Shown here: in pieces, positions 8,454 through 17,520 of the stretch
Position numbering within the stretch: position 1 is the first letter of the stretch
Layout: every line of letters starts with the position of its first letter
Virus record (IMG/VR): IMGVR_UViG_3300010396_000026
Coordinates: 1-43,643 of that record
Length of the DNA: 43,643 nt
Reading direction: 5' to 3' (one strand)
Source of the DNA: a virus
Translations under genes and position numbers: made by a program
The notes under the pieces: model-generated
The model's database searches: none
What the model saw: the letters and a program-made list of their open reading frames with translations, nothing else
Told to the model about the DNA's origin: nothing

Positions 8454-8611
8454 GGCCTGTACCTCGTCTCGGTTGCCCGCCATTCCGCCCGCCGCGCCAG
8501 CACCGCCGCCGTGACCCACGGCTCGGCTTCATGCTCAACGACGATGTGCCGCAAACAATCGCCGCAAAAGGCCACGCGGCTCGGCAGCCCGCAGCACAGG
8601 CAGCGTTTCAC
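8450..8611 (-). CDS. 53-residue four-cysteine zinc-finger protein
   Basis: GTG start overlapping the TGA of the upstream gene; its own TGA overlaps the next GTG. The N-terminus has a Cys-x-x-Cys pair (residues 4-7, with an extra Cys at 6), and FCGDC gives a second pair about ten residues later, the pattern of a treble-clef or ribbon zinc site. The rest is an Ala/Arg/Glu-rich helix. The role is unknown. The fully interlocked starts and stops on both sides support it as real despite its size. Confidence 0.65.
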   Translation of the reverse strand: MKRCLCCGLPSRVAFCGDCLRHIVVEHEAEPWVTAAVLARRAEWRATETRYRP

Positions 8612-8814
8612 AACTCGGCGCTCTCGACCCGCTTGCGGTAGCCCTTCTTGGCCTGACCCGATTCCTTCAACGCGATCGCGACCGCCTGTTTTCGGTTCTT
8701 GACCTTCGGCCCCTTGGCGCTGCCGCTGTGGAGCTGGCCACGCTTGAAGCGCCCCATCTCCTCCTTCATCACGGCCTTCTTGCCGGACTTGGTTTTCGGC
8801 TTGCGAATCGGCAT
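8608..8814 (-). CDS. Small basic protein, DUF6496-like
   Basis: 68 residues, very Lys/Arg-rich. The order MPIRKPKTKSGKK, then EMGRFKRGQLHSGS, GPKVKNRKQAVAIAL and KKGYRKR matches a small phage and bacterial family I know as DUF6496. The start is set by GGAGGAG 8 bases upstream; an earlier in-frame start would add residues unlike the family. The charge suggests nucleic-acid binding or DNA condensation in the head, but function is unproven. Confidence 0.65.
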   Translation of the reverse strand: MPIRKPKTKSGKKAVMKEEMGRFKRGQLHSGSAKGPKVKNRKQAVAIALKESGQAKKGYRKRVESAEL

Positions 8815-8885
8815 CTTCTTTCTCCTCCGTCCCGCGATGTAGTTGCTGCTGTCGGCCGAGACGCTCCCGGCCGTGACCGCCGCCA

Positions 8886-9038
8886 CTACGCGTCTCTCGG
8901 CCCCAATGTCTTCGGGTTCTTCGCCACGCTGTCGCGCGTCGCTTCGGAATTGACCGAGGGCGATTTCGGCAGGCTCACCGACTTGTCCACGCCGGGCGGG
9001 GATTTCCGCTTCAGCCCTTCCATCAGATTCTTGGTCAT
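8886..9038 (-). CDS. 50-residue protein of unknown function
   Basis: ATG preceded by AGGAGAG at proper distance. The product is basic at the start (MTKNLMEGLKRK), rich in Ser, Pro and Lys in the middle (SVSLPKSPSVNSEA), and ends in NPKTLGPRDA. It is hydrophilic with no membrane segment or Cys motif. It lies between the membrane-protein pair at 9052-9608 and the basic DUF6496-like gene. Confidence 0.6.
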   Translation of the reverse strand: MTKNLMEGLKRKSPPGVDKSVSLPKSPSVNSEATRDSVAKNPKTLGPRDA

Positions 9039-9051
9039 GCCGCTCTCCTGG

Positions 9052-9321
9052 TTAAAACCATTTCATGAGGATGGCGCCCAACTTACCACCGAGGACGCCG
9101 CCAGCCAACGATGCGCCCGCAATGATGCCGATGCCGATGTTTTTGGCGCGCATCAGGGCGTCCACCTTATCGTTGATCGCCTGCGTCGCCCTCTTGGCGG
9201 CCTCGATGGCTTCGCGGTTCTGGGCATGCTGGTCGATGTTCTGGCGCCGGAAGGTGCGCAGCTCGCCTTCGAGTTGGCCGAGCGCCCGCGCGATCTGCAT
9301 TTCGTCCCGGCCGTCCATCAC
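9052..9321 (-). CDS. Small membrane protein, coiled coil plus C-terminal hydrophobic segment
   Basis: 89 residues. The first 60 form a charged, probably coiled-coil helix (QLEGELRTFRRQNIDQHAQN...). Residues 61-85 form a glycine-rich hydrophobic segment (GIGIIAGASLAGGVLGGKLG) consistent with one membrane span near the C-terminus. GTG at 9321 overlaps the upstream TGA and ATG at 9318 is the alternative. Similar small phage proteins are often called holin-like or unknown. The better holin candidate here is 32726-32926. Confidence 0.65.
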   Translation of the reverse strand: MMDGRDEMQIARALGQLEGELRTFRRQNIDQHAQNREAIEAAKRATQAINDKVDALMRAKNIGIGIIAGASLAGGVLGGKLGAILMKWF

Positions 9322-9608
9322 CGGCCCTTTTGCGTTTGAAATACTCTATCTACGTAATAACACAAACCATCAATGCTATCCCAGATTGCGGGCGTTTCCA
9401 CCTTTTGTTCGGCCATCCCGGCTGCGTGGCCTTCCGCCATCGCGGCTTGGGTGCTGACCGCAAGCAATTGATCCATCCGGCTGTTCATCGTCAGGTGGAT
9501 TTCTTGAATCTTGCTGCGGTTGAGAAAGCCGAGCGCGACGGCGCCGACCGCGCCGAGGGCCGAGAGGATCGAGGGGCCGTGATTGGCGAGCCACGACAGC
9601 ACGTCCAT
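9318..9608 (-). CDS. Small membrane protein with N-terminal span
   Basis: 96 residues from the ATG two bases after the micro-ORF stop. Residues 8-26 are hydrophobic (NHGPSILSALGAVGAVALGF). HLTMNSRMDQLLAVSTQAA then resembles a motif common in small phage membrane proteins (xxMNSRLDxLLxx). It ends in a soluble tail and overlaps the next gene (GTGA). Together with 9052-9321 it may form a membrane pair. The role is unknown. Confidence 0.65.
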   Translation of the reverse strand: MDVLSWLANHGPSILSALGAVGAVALGFLNRSKIQEIHLTMNSRMDQLLAVSTQAAMAEGHAAGMAEQKVETPAIWDSIDGLCYYVDRVFQTQKGR

Positions 9609-9609
9609 A

Positions 9610-9690
9610 TCAATGCACCGGCACCACGCCCGGCGATGCGCCGCGGCCGACAGCAAGAAAGTCGGTAAGATGCCCAGTCTCGTCGCTCAT
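9610..9690 (-). CDS. 26-residue micro-ORF bridging two genes
   Basis: The ATG overlaps the TGA of the signal-peptide gene at 9687 (ATGA). Its stop is followed after one base by the ATG of the gene at 9608. The product starts MSDETGHLTDF and ends in GVVPVH. It fills an otherwise empty 80-base gap exactly, which supports real translation or translational coupling. Too short to classify. Confidence 0.45.
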   Translation of the reverse strand: MSDETGHLTDFLAVGRGASPGVVPVH

Positions 9691-10019
9691 TTTTTATGAC
9701 TGGCTTGCTCTAACTTTTGCGCCTTGGCTTTCTCCGCGCCGAGTTGGCGGCGCAAATCGAAAATCTCCGTATCCTTCTTTGTCGCGTCGGCCTTCGCCGA
9801 CATGACTTGCTGATTGAGCGTTTGAACCACTTGCTGCAATTCCTTCACCACCGCCTTGAAGCGGTCGAGCATCGCGGTCGTGGCCGCGCGGTCGGCCTGC
9901 GCGGCCTCTAACTGATCCTGCACGTTTTGCAATTGCTGTTGTAGCTGCGCCGGATTCGGCGTCTGCGCGAGCGCGGGAACCACCAAGAGGCAAAGGGCAA
10001 AAGCGAGTGCGTATTTCAT
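9687..10019 (-). CDS. Exported coiled-coil protein with Sec signal peptide
   Basis: 110 residues starting MKYALAFALCLLVVPALAQ, a textbook signal peptide with an AxA-type cleavage site near residue 19. The mature part is almost entirely Gln/Ala/Lys/Glu-rich coiled coil ending in SHKK. A start six codons earlier is possible but would put polar residues before the signal. It would be periplasmic in a Gram-negative host. It is the last of six adjacent signal-peptide genes. A spanin-like or chaperone role is conceivable but not shown. Confidence 0.7.
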   Translation of the reverse strand: MKYALAFALCLLVVPALAQTPNPAQLQQQLQNVQDQLEAAQADRAATTAMLDRFKAVVKELQQVVQTLNQQVMSAKADATKKDTEIFDLRRQLGAEKAKAQKLEQASHKK

Positions 10020-10074
10020 CGTGCTGAAATTCCCCATTTCCAGAGTTCGTTCGGTGCTTGCGAATATAGCACAA

Positions 10075-13000
10075 TCATTGAAGCCAGCCCGGACCTTCCG
10101 GGTAGTCGGTTTTCAACAACGTACCAGAGACGGCCATTCGCGTTTGCATCTCGCTGATAAGGCTCGCGGCGGAGGTTACCAGCGGCGGCACGCCTACGTG
10201 CTTAAACATCCACAATGCTCCAAGCGCATAGGACGCGTAGCTGTTCGGGCCAAAATCCGCCGTGGCATCCAATGTTGACATGCCAGCCGAGGCAATCGGA
10301 CAGGAAGTGCCAAAGGTGAAGGTCAGCGTCGTGCTGCTAACTGATTGGGACGGACTGATCGCCCAAGTGCCAGATGGGCCGCTAGGAAGATAATTATAGA
10401 CGCCGTTGCCAATCGGCGGTGCGTTTGGCTGGCCCAAGACTGTGCCGCCAGTGACGCCAGTTCCGGTAACGGTGGAACCCGGTTGTGGGTTTAGACCTCC
10501 GGTGTCCGTCATTACGAGACCCGAGATCGAGCCTGTATTCGTGACCGTCGTTTGAGTCGCGAAAGATTGCCCCGCACCCAGAAATTTGGTGTAGGCAGTC
10601 GAGCGCGAGCCAGCGGTCGCTTCAACCGTATTAGTATAGGCATTAGCACCAAACTCACATCCCGCCGTCGTTGAGTCGGCGGAATCGTTCGTGCCATACA
10701 CAAAATTGACGCCGTAGCCCGTCAGGAATGAAAGCATCGTCGAATTGCCGCGCCACGCTTCGAGAGCACCAGTCAGATACGCCATATAAAATTCCCACGG
10801 CGCGGAGCAGCCTGCTGTGTTGTTTGGGCAGCCATTGTCCATGGTGTTATGGACGCCGTCATCGAGATTGCCGAGAGCGGCGTAATTGGCGTTCTGATTT
10901 CCGCCCCACGCTACGAGATATGCGGAAGTGTCCGCCATCAGATCGGCAAGGTAAGGCTGCACTGGATCATTGATGGGGGTGACCCACAGTGCATTCGAGA
11001 CGTGATCGGTTGACCACGCGTTAGCACGGGGCTGCGCTGCGTCAGGTGTGTTTATCAGCCCCCAATAAGTTACACCGCCTATCGTGGCGCTGGTCGGCTC
11101 CGTGCTGAGCGCCCCGCGCTGCGCGAGTGTGAAATTGTTGGAGAGGCTCTGAATTTCCCTCAAATAAGTAATGTCGCCGGTTTGCAGATACGGGCCATAC
11201 CCAGGGTTTGGTAAATGCGACGACGTTGCGATTCCGGTTTCTTGACCGGACGAAAACTGGTTGGTGTCGGCAAGCGTTGTGCTAACCGTCCCCGGCACCG
11301 GAGACCCGGCCCCGGCAAAGATGCCATAATCTGGATTGACTGGCGCGAAGCCAGCATAGGTCACGCCGTTCTTAGCGTGGCCGTCATTGAGTATTCCCAT
11401 GCAATGACAACGCTCGTCCATGAGCGCCGCCATCGTGAAGCCTTGGAACGTGTGCGCCAGAACTTTGGCGTTCCAGCAATCCTTTGTATCAACTGCGCTC
11501 GCAGCCATCGAGTAGAGGCACCGCACGGCGCTATGGTTCATCACGCCGACGTTTTCTCGGCCAACATTATCGCCGAAATTGTCGATGTTTCCCGGCCACG
11601 GCAGCGAGTTTTGGCTAAACGCTAGAATTTCCTGGAAGCCGCCCGACGCGCAGCACGGAGCCGTGACGTTATTGATCGTGATTCCAGATTGCCACGGCAG
11701 CACGGCTTTGCTCTTGGTTGCAAGATAGGTGAAGTCCTGCCCCTGCAAAACCGTGGCGACCGAGTTTCCGATACGCTCACCGCCTGGCGGTACCAACATC
11801 GCTTCCGTGCGTGGGAAGGTCGCGATCAAGGGGGAGAAAGTTATCGTGCCGCTGCCCTGCGTCGTGAACAACGTACCAATAAAATCCCAAACACAAGTTC
11901 CATCGGTGATTCCGTTGGCAGCGGTCGATGTGAATGGATTGGAGCCGCCAGAGGTGCAGGGCTGCGCCCCGTCTTGTTTATAGAGAATGTTGTTGGCAAC
12001 TACGCCAGTTGAGCCAGTCGCATAGGTGTTGTAGCCTGTTGTTGCGCTCCACGTCCCGCCAAAATTTCCTCCGTCATTCCAGCCAACCGATTGTGTCTGA
12101 TTTGGTGCAAGGAAGGCCGTACTGCCGCCCGGCGCAACATACTGATTACATGCGAGCCAGTAGGGCGTTGAAGAACTAAGTCCGCTCGGGAGCGAGCCGC
12201 TAAGTTGCCACGGAGCGCCGCCGCTACCGTAAGTCGTATTAGCTTCGCTGCATCCTGTTGTTCCACCTGCATTAGGGAGCGTTACATAACCGCCCGCGAC
12301 ATTGAACGCCGTACTCGATACGGTGAACTTACGCGTGTCGTTTACACCGCCGAAATAGCCGATGACACTCGCGCCGTTCAAAATCTCGGCGGTGAAATAG
12401 TGCGCCCCCTCTGGTGTCGTGCCGACCGTGCCCGCGTCGTTCGGGCCGTACATATTTTCCTGTGCGACGCTGCCGTTGACCTCGAAATTACCGTCCGACC
12501 ATGCGCGGATGTCGAGCTTGCCAACGAGGAATTTATGAAACGCCCCGTCAGTAGTGCGCTGTAGAACACCCCAGCACTCGATCTCGATGTCCGAAGGGCC
12601 GGAACGAATTTGCTGACAACCTTCGATGGGCACGGTTTTTGTCACACTCGCCAGCGTCTGCGAGATATTGACCGAGTACGTACCCGCACCACCCGGCGTT
12701 CCGCTCAATTGCGATGTAATGATCGTCCCTGTCGCCGCGCCGACAACAGCGTTGCCCGCTGCGATGTAACCGCAGCTAGACGCTCCAACCGTCAGCATGG
12801 TTCCGCTGATCGACGAACTTGTCAGGCATCCCGACCCGCCAGGTGTTCCGGTTTCGACGCCCCACGAAAACGCCGTCGCACCGACATTGATGATGTTGTT
12901 TACAGTGACATCCCAATTATCGGTGCCGAGATCGCCGCCCGCACCCGTGACCTGCAATATCCAATTAGAATTACCGGCAAGCTGAGTCAGCGTTTCCCAA

Positions 13001-13677
13001 GGTGTATTGTTCGGAGCAACAGAACTGGCGTAGAGGTCATAAAGGATCGTGCTTCCTGCCGTGATTGTATCCGGCGAAATGAACGATGGCACCACGAATG
13101 AATAACTGCCGTCGGTGTTCTGCCTTGCGCCTTGATCCATCTGCACGTTCGATATGATCGTGCTGCTGCCGTGGGCGCGCAGTTGCAACGAATATCCGTT
13201 CGGCAGATCGCCTAATTGAAGCGGCTGGCCGAAACTTAAATCAGGGTTCGTAAGGGTAGAAGGGCCGTTGTTCAAAAACGTAATGGAAATGCCGAGGCTC
13301 GTTGCTGAACTCCCCGTCAATGTCTCGGGTTGCGTGAACGGCGAACTGCTGGCCCCCGCCATAGTCGCAATGAGATTGATCGAATAAGTGCCCGCCGCGA
13401 CCGTGCCGTTGCACTCCAACGAACTGCCGGAAACCTTGAAGCTCGCCGCATCGGTGCCTGAGAGCGAATAGCTACCGGTGAACGATCCGCCCGTCGTCGT
13501 CGTGGAGATCGTCGCAATAACGGTACTGTCGGCGCAGGAGGTCAGGAATGAGTTGGTGCTGAGGCTGACGCCTGTAATCGTGACGCCGCCTGCACCTGCG
13601 CTGATTGGCATCAAGAACGCATGAGCATTGCCACCCAGCCCCAAGAGAACCGCGAAGGCGAGAAGCAGGCGGCGCAT
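10075..13677 (-). CDS. Very large secreted tail-spike-like protein with signal peptide
   Basis: 1200 residues beginning MRRLLLAFAVLLGLGGNAHA, a Sec signal peptide. The N-terminal third is Ser/Thr/Gly-rich and beta-structured (SLSGTDAASFKVSGSSLECN, an Ig-like pattern). Two copies of a phage-tail module follow, one near VGAATGTIITSQLSGTPGGA and one near STVTGTGVTGGTVLGQ, each ending in an SQT/SQS-V motif. The long region between is Trp/Asn/Tyr-rich (ANAWSTDHVSNALWV, AYLVAWGGNQNANY) and may be an alpha/alpha-toroid glycan-active domain; this is a guess. Base composition is clearly less GC-rich than the head genes, suggesting separate acquisition. Probable receptor-binding or depolymerase protein. 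Confidence 0.6.
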   Translation of the reverse strand: MRRLLLAFAVLLGLGGNAHAFLMPISAGAGGVTITGVSLSTNSFLTSCADSTVIATISTTTTGGSFTGSYSLSGTDAASFKVSGSSLECNGTVAAGTYSINLIATMAGASSSPFTQPETLTGSSATSLGISITFLNNGPSTLTNPDLSFGQPLQLGDLPNGYSLQLRAHGSSTIISNVQMDQGARQNTDGSYSFVVPSFISPDTITAGSTILYDLYASSVAPNNTPWETLTQLAGNSNWILQVTGAGGDLGTDNWDVTVNNIINVGATAFSWGVETGTPGGSGCLTSSSISGTMLTVGASSCGYIAAGNAVVGAATGTIITSQLSGTPGGAGTYSVNISQTLASVTKTVPIEGCQQIRSGPSDIEIECWGVLQRTTDGAFHKFLVGKLDIRAWSDGNFEVNGSVAQENMYGPNDAGTVGTTPEGAHYFTAEILNGASVIGYFGGVNDTRKFTVSSTAFNVAGGYVTLPNAGGTTGCSEANTTYGSGGAPWQLSGSLPSGLSSSTPYWLACNQYVAPGGSTAFLAPNQTQSVGWNDGGNFGGTWSATTGYNTYATGSTGVVANNILYKQDGAQPCTSGGSNPFTSTAANGITDGTCVWDFIGTLFTTQGSGTITFSPLIATFPRTEAMLVPPGGERIGNSVATVLQGQDFTYLATKSKAVLPWQSGITINNVTAPCCASGGFQEILAFSQNSLPWPGNIDNFGDNVGRENVGVMNHSAVRCLYSMAASAVDTKDCWNAKVLAHTFQGFTMAALMDERCHCMGILNDGHAKNGVTYAGFAPVNPDYGIFAGAGSPVPGTVSTTLADTNQFSSGQETGIATSSHLPNPGYGPYLQTGDITYLREIQSLSNNFTLAQRGALSTEPTSATIGGVTYWGLINTPDAAQPRANAWSTDHVSNALWVTPINDPVQPYLADLMADTSAYLVAWGGNQNANYAALGNLDDGVHNTMDNGCPNNTAGCSAPWEFYMAYLTGALEAWRGNSTMLSFLTGYGVNFVYGTNDSADSTTAGCEFGANAYTNTVEATAGSRSTAYTKFLGAGQSFATQTTVTNTGSISGLVMTDTGGLNPQPGSTVTGTGVTGGTVLGQPNAPPIGNGVYNYLPSGPSGTWAISPSQSVSSTTLTFTFGTSCPIASAGMSTLDATADFGPNSYASYALGALWMFKHVGVPPLVTSAASLISEMQTRMAVSGTLLKTDYPEGPGWLQ

Positions 13678-13678
13678 T

Positions 13679-14698
13679 TTATGAGTGCGTGTAGGTTACG
13701 ACGATGCCGCCGGGACACCCGTTGCCAGTGCCGCCCGGCGTGGTCGAGCCGAAAGCACCGCCGCCGCCGCCCGCACCCCATCCGTTCGTCGGGCAGGAGC
13801 CGCCGCCATATCCTGTAGCCGTATTATTGCCGCCGCCGCCACCGCCGCCGGTCGGGCCATAGGTGCCGCCGTAAAGCACTTCGATGCCACCCGATGCGCC
13901 GGGATTCGTGTCTCCATTGCCATATCCGCCTTGACCACCGCCGCCAACGGTGCCCGCCCCTGGTGGGGGGACTGAACTTGTTCCCCCACCAGTACCACCA
14001 GTACCATTACCGCCGTTTGCGCCCGAGCTGCTAGTCGCGCCTGTTCCTGCGGTGCTGCTTCCACCATCCGAGCCGCCGCCGCCTGAGCCACCTGCGCCGA
14101 AGGAGAGACCGGCATCGCCACCGCCCGCCTTGCCGACGCCGGTTGGCCCCGGAGAACCCGCGCCGCCGCCGCCGCCCGTATTATTGGTGACGCCGCCTGC
14201 TGCGCCGTTGTTTTTCGTATCGCCCGTGCCCGTTGAACAGCCTGTCCCCGCCGTCCCGGTCGCGGTGCTGTTGCCGCCCGTCCCCGCGCTTGCTGTACCG
14301 TTCCACGCCGTCGCGGTGCCGCTGCCATGCGCGCCTATCGTGTAGGAAACCGTGCCGCTCGGCGTGACCGTGCCGATGTAGGTGCCCGTTGTCGCGGTGA
14401 CGTAGCAACCAGAGCCGCCACCGGAACCGGATTGATAAGCCGTCGTCGTGCCCGCGTGGCCGTCGCCGCCCGCTCCGTATAATTCTACTTTCGTGACGGC
14501 GCAAAGATTAGCGGGGACAGACCAGTTATTCGTGCCGGTCGTCGTGAGTTCGACGACGGTTGTGCCGACGACGCTGCAACCGCCGCCCGCCTTCTTCGTA
14601 TCCCCATACACTCCCCCGCCGATGATGGTGGAGTTCTGGGCGAGGGCTGGCGACAGCCCCGCCAACAGGAAAGCCAGCGCAACGATAAATCTCCGCAT
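13679..14698 (-). CDS. Glycine-rich tail-fibre-like protein with signal peptide
   Basis: 339 residues. Starts MRRFIVALAFLLAGLSPALAQ, a clear signal peptide. The N-terminal third has hydrophobic strands (VTKVELYGAGGDGHAG), and the rest is dominated by Gly, Thr, Ser and Asn with several runs of four to seven glycines. Such glycine-rich tips resemble the polyglycine sheets of some phage adhesins (for example the T4 gp38 type), but no specific match was seen. It lies two bases from the 1200-residue gene, so the two probably act together. Confidence 0.6.
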   Translation of the reverse strand: MRRFIVALAFLLAGLSPALAQNSTIIGGGVYGDTKKAGGGCSVVGTTVVELTTTGTNNWSVPANLCAVTKVELYGAGGDGHAGTTTAYQSGSGGGSGCYVTATTGTYIGTVTPSGTVSYTIGAHGSGTATAWNGTASAGTGGNSTATGTAGTGCSTGTGDTKNNGAAGGVTNNTGGGGGAGSPGPTGVGKAGGGDAGLSFGAGGSGGGGSDGGSSTAGTGATSSSGANGGNGTGGTGGGTSSVPPPGAGTVGGGGQGGYGNGDTNPGASGGIEVLYGGTYGPTGGGGGGGNNTATGYGGGSCPTNGWGAGGGGGAFGSTTPGGTGNGCPGGIVVTYTHS

Positions 14699-14701
14699 GG
14701 C

Positions 14702-16210
14702 CTAGTACCCGTAGTAACCCTGGGCCGAACAGTAAACGGTGCTGACACCACTGCTTGCGGTGAAGGTCAGGGCGGTATTTGCGGCAACGACGAGCGGAAC
14801 CAAAAAATGACTATTGTTCCCGCCGCCACCGCCATTATTCGGCAGGACCAAAATGGTTGATGCTCCGTCATTCAAGGTGACATAGATCGCCGTTGTTCCT
14901 GCGTCAGTACGGCCACATTCAACATCGGTCACATACTCTTTCAGCGAAGCACTGCCGCTCGCGGCTAGAATAGTTCCTGCACTTGTGTCGGTTTTGCTCG
15001 CGCTTCCCCGCACATAATTTTCGCGGTTGGCGTAAGGCGAGGTCACTTCCTTGCCAACGAGATCACGGAAATCATCTGCCGTATTTCCGGACGTAACCTT
15101 GGTCGGCTCGGTAACGCCCGAGCCAAAGCCAATGCCCTGCACCAGCGAGCCGTTACCCGCTGCCGCGTTATTTGCCGTGCCAGTATTCGGTGACACCGCA
15201 ACCACAAGGGCCTTGTCTGTCGCCGCAGGCGCAGTGCTGGCGGCTTTGACGGCCGCCGGGCCATTGGTGTTATCAGTGATTGCGGAGAAAATACCATTTG
15301 TAGCCGACAACACTGAGCCGCCTTGGTTAAGAGTCGCCGTCGCCAGGATCGGCGTCATTGACGCGATGCCTTGAATCGTGACCACGCCAGAATTTGCGCT
15401 TCCGGCAGTTCCAGCGCCGATAACCGTAGCATTAAGATTGGATGCCGTTGCCTGACTCACTTGCACCGGGGTCATGCCGGTGATGCCCTGCACCGTCAGA
15501 ACGCCTGTTGCGGGCGTCCCAGCCGATGCCGAGCCTGTTGCCGTCACCTTCAGATTTGCTGCTGTGGGCTGCACAACAGTCACTGCGCTTTGATCGCTCG
15601 CGATCACAACCGGCAGAGACGCCGCGCTCAAGGCAGAACCGAGAGCGATATTCGAGCCGCCGACTTGCGTAAGATTGACATTGCTGCTGGCCCCGGCGCC
15701 AGCGCCGCCGCCATAACATGTGTTGCCGAGGCCCGAGCCGCCGATGAGATTAAGGGTGGTCGTGCTTGATGCCGTGATGCCCGCGATGAATCCATTGGCT
15801 CCGACGGTAACGGTACAGCCACCTAACGCGGGAACGGCCAAGTCCGAAGTTGTAGCCGTTACGCCTGACGTTGTCCCCAGCTTTATGTAGGCGACATTTG
15901 ATCCAATGTTTTGCACGAGCACCACGGCGCTTGCCGCCGGTAATGCCGTCTCGCTGGTGCTATTCGAGACAGAAAGCGGCGTGGCATCGGTGCCGTTGGG
16001 GGTGAAGCCCGTCGTGGTCGCGGAAAAGCTGCCCGTAATTTTGAGATTGCCGTTCGCGTCCATCTGGAACGGCGCGGTTTGGTAATTCGTGAGGGTGGGC
16101 GGCGTCGAATTATAGATGCCGCCATTGACCGCGTCCGGCTTGGTCTGCTGCGCCTCGGCGGAAAAAGCGGCGAGGCAAAGAAGCCCCGCCGCCAGGATCG
16201 CCCGCATCAT
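14702..16210 (-). CDS. Tail-associated protein with signal peptide and beta-rich body
   Basis: 502 residues from a double ATG after the upstream TAG. Starts MMRAILAAGLLCLAAFSAEAQ, a signal peptide. The body is Ala/Thr/Ser/Gly/Val-rich with repeating strand units: a VLTVQGITGMTPVQVSQATA unit is echoed by VVTIQGIASMTPILATATL about 40 residues later. The C-terminus (FLVPLVVAANTALTFTASSG, then VYCSAQGYYGY) resembles jelly-roll ends of phage surface proteins. Function is inferred from position among tail genes. Confidence 0.6.
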   Translation of the reverse strand: MMRAILAAGLLCLAAFSAEAQQTKPDAVNGGIYNSTPPTLTNYQTAPFQMDANGNLKITGSFSATTTGFTPNGTDATPLSVSNSTSETALPAASAVVLVQNIGSNVAYIKLGTTSGVTATTSDLAVPALGGCTVTVGANGFIAGITASSTTTLNLIGGSGLGNTCYGGGAGAGASSNVNLTQVGGSNIALGSALSAASLPVVIASDQSAVTVVQPTAANLKVTATGSASAGTPATGVLTVQGITGMTPVQVSQATASNLNATVIGAGTAGSANSGVVTIQGIASMTPILATATLNQGGSVLSATNGIFSAITDNTNGPAAVKAASTAPAATDKALVVAVSPNTGTANNAAAGNGSLVQGIGFGSGVTEPTKVTSGNTADDFRDLVGKEVTSPYANRENYVRGSASKTDTSAGTILAASGSASLKEYVTDVECGRTDAGTTAIYVTLNDGASTILVLPNNGGGGGNNSHFLVPLVVAANTALTFTASSGVSTVYCSAQGYYGY

Positions 16211-16211
16211 G

Positions 16212-17450
16212 CTAGAAATCCGAACTGAACGTGACGGTATTGGCCGCCCCGGTGTTGGCGTAGAGGCCGACATGCATGGTGCCGACCGCAGCGGTTTCCG
16301 ACAGGGCGCAAGTGAACTTGGCGCTGTACAGTGTCGCGGTCGAGGCAACGATTGCCAGCGTCGAGCAGGCCCCGGCGGTGCCGTCCGCCACCTTCGTCAT
16401 GCCGAAGGATGTCGCGGTCGCCACGGCAATGGTGGGGGCTACCCGCATTGTCTGGGGGAACGCCATCAGGCACGCCGCCACGGTGTTGGCGGTGTACTCG
16501 GTGCAGGTCATCGGCAGCACGTAGGTGGCCGCCTGGTTATCGGCCAGCTGCCAGTAATAACGCTGCGCCTGGACAAGTTCCTCGCCATAGGGGCGATACT
16601 CGAACGCGGAGGCGGTCGAGCCCTGCTCCAGCTGCGCGCCGGTGAAGCGGAAGCCATCGGTCGCCCCCGCCGTGCCGCCCGTGGTCGGCGTCCAGCACAG
16701 CGCCATCGCCGCCTCGGTCGCCGTCGCCGGGACCTGGAACGTCGCGGTGTAGCGCGCCCAGGACGAGGTGATGGTGAAGGCCGCCGTCTGCGAGGACGAG
16801 ATGCCAGTGAAGGCGGGCGTGACCGCCGGCGAGGCGGTGAAGGATTGCAGCCCTTCATCGGCCCCGGTGCCGGTGAACAGATAGGCGTTCACCGTCGTGC
16901 TCTCGGCCAGCATGTTGGCAAGGCCCTGGATATAGACCGAGAAAGTCACGGCCTGACCCTGAAGCGGGGTGATGCGGCTGGTCGGGATTTCCTGCATCAC
17001 GCATTGCGGCTGCGCCAGCGAACCCGAGGTGCGATAGAACAACTGCGCCGCGTTGAAGATCGGCTGCGTCGGGAGGCTGGCCGCGATGACCTGAAGCGTG
17101 CCCGCGCCGGACGTGACGTTGACATTGCAGCCCCAGCGGTCGGCGGAATAGGCCGAGGACGGGATGGTGGTGGTGCCGCAGGTGCGGGTGCCGGTGCCGC
17201 GCTGTTGCACCTGCATCTGCCCATTATCGAGCAGATTGCGCGGCGTCGAGAAGGTCGCGACGGATTGCGGCGTGATGTACGAGTTGATCGCGTTGATCAA
17301 CTGGTTGAGCGTCGCGATGCCCGGCGGCTGGTCGGCGGTCGGGTTCGATCCCGAGGGGCCGGTGAACAGCGGGATGCTGGCCGCATAGGCGGCGGTCGAA
17401 ATGAGGGCGGCGGCGATGCCGAAAGCCCCCAGCCATTTCGGAAATCTCAT
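16212..17450 (-). CDS. Phage tail protein with signal peptide and carbohydrate-binding-like domain
   Basis: 412 residues from the ATG preceded by GGAGGAG. Starts MRFPKWLGAFGIAAALIS and continues to a cleavage site near TAAYAAS. After a linker comes NLLDNGQMQVQQRG, then YSADRWGC. Near the end of the domain is FEYRPYGEELVQAQRYYW. This set (N-x-x-x-N-G-x-x-x-x-Q-R-G, Y-x-x-D-R-W, P-Y-G-x-E-L-x-x-x-Q-R-Y-Y) is common in phage tail-fibre and baseplate proteins with a carbohydrate-binding-like sandwich. The C-terminal 100 residues are a separate beta-rich domain. A signal peptide on this family is unusual. Confidence 0.75.
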   Translation of the reverse strand: MRFPKWLGAFGIAAALISTAAYAASIPLFTGPSGSNPTADQPPGIATLNQLINAINSYITPQSVATFSTPRNLLDNGQMQVQQRGTGTRTCGTTTIPSSAYSADRWGCNVNVTSGAGTLQVIAASLPTQPIFNAAQLFYRTSGSLAQPQCVMQEIPTSRITPLQGQAVTFSVYIQGLANMLAESTTVNAYLFTGTGADEGLQSFTASPAVTPAFTGISSSQTAAFTITSSWARYTATFQVPATATEAAMALCWTPTTGGTAGATDGFRFTGAQLEQGSTASAFEYRPYGEELVQAQRYYWQLADNQAATYVLPMTCTEYTANTVAACLMAFPQTMRVAPTIAVATATSFGMTKVADGTAGACSTLAIVASTATLYSAKFTCALSETAAVGTMHVGLYANTGAANTVTFSSDF

Positions 17451-17520
17451 TGTCTTTCTCCTCCGCCGTCTCGGCGTCTGTTGCGTGTGTAACACAAAAA
17501 CCGTTTCCGCTGTAGCGCGG

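Noticed and set aside
17451-17520. Terminator or promoter between two signal-peptide genes
   Set aside because: Only a 4-bp stem, and the T run is separated from it; the ribosome site of the next gene explains part of the sequence.
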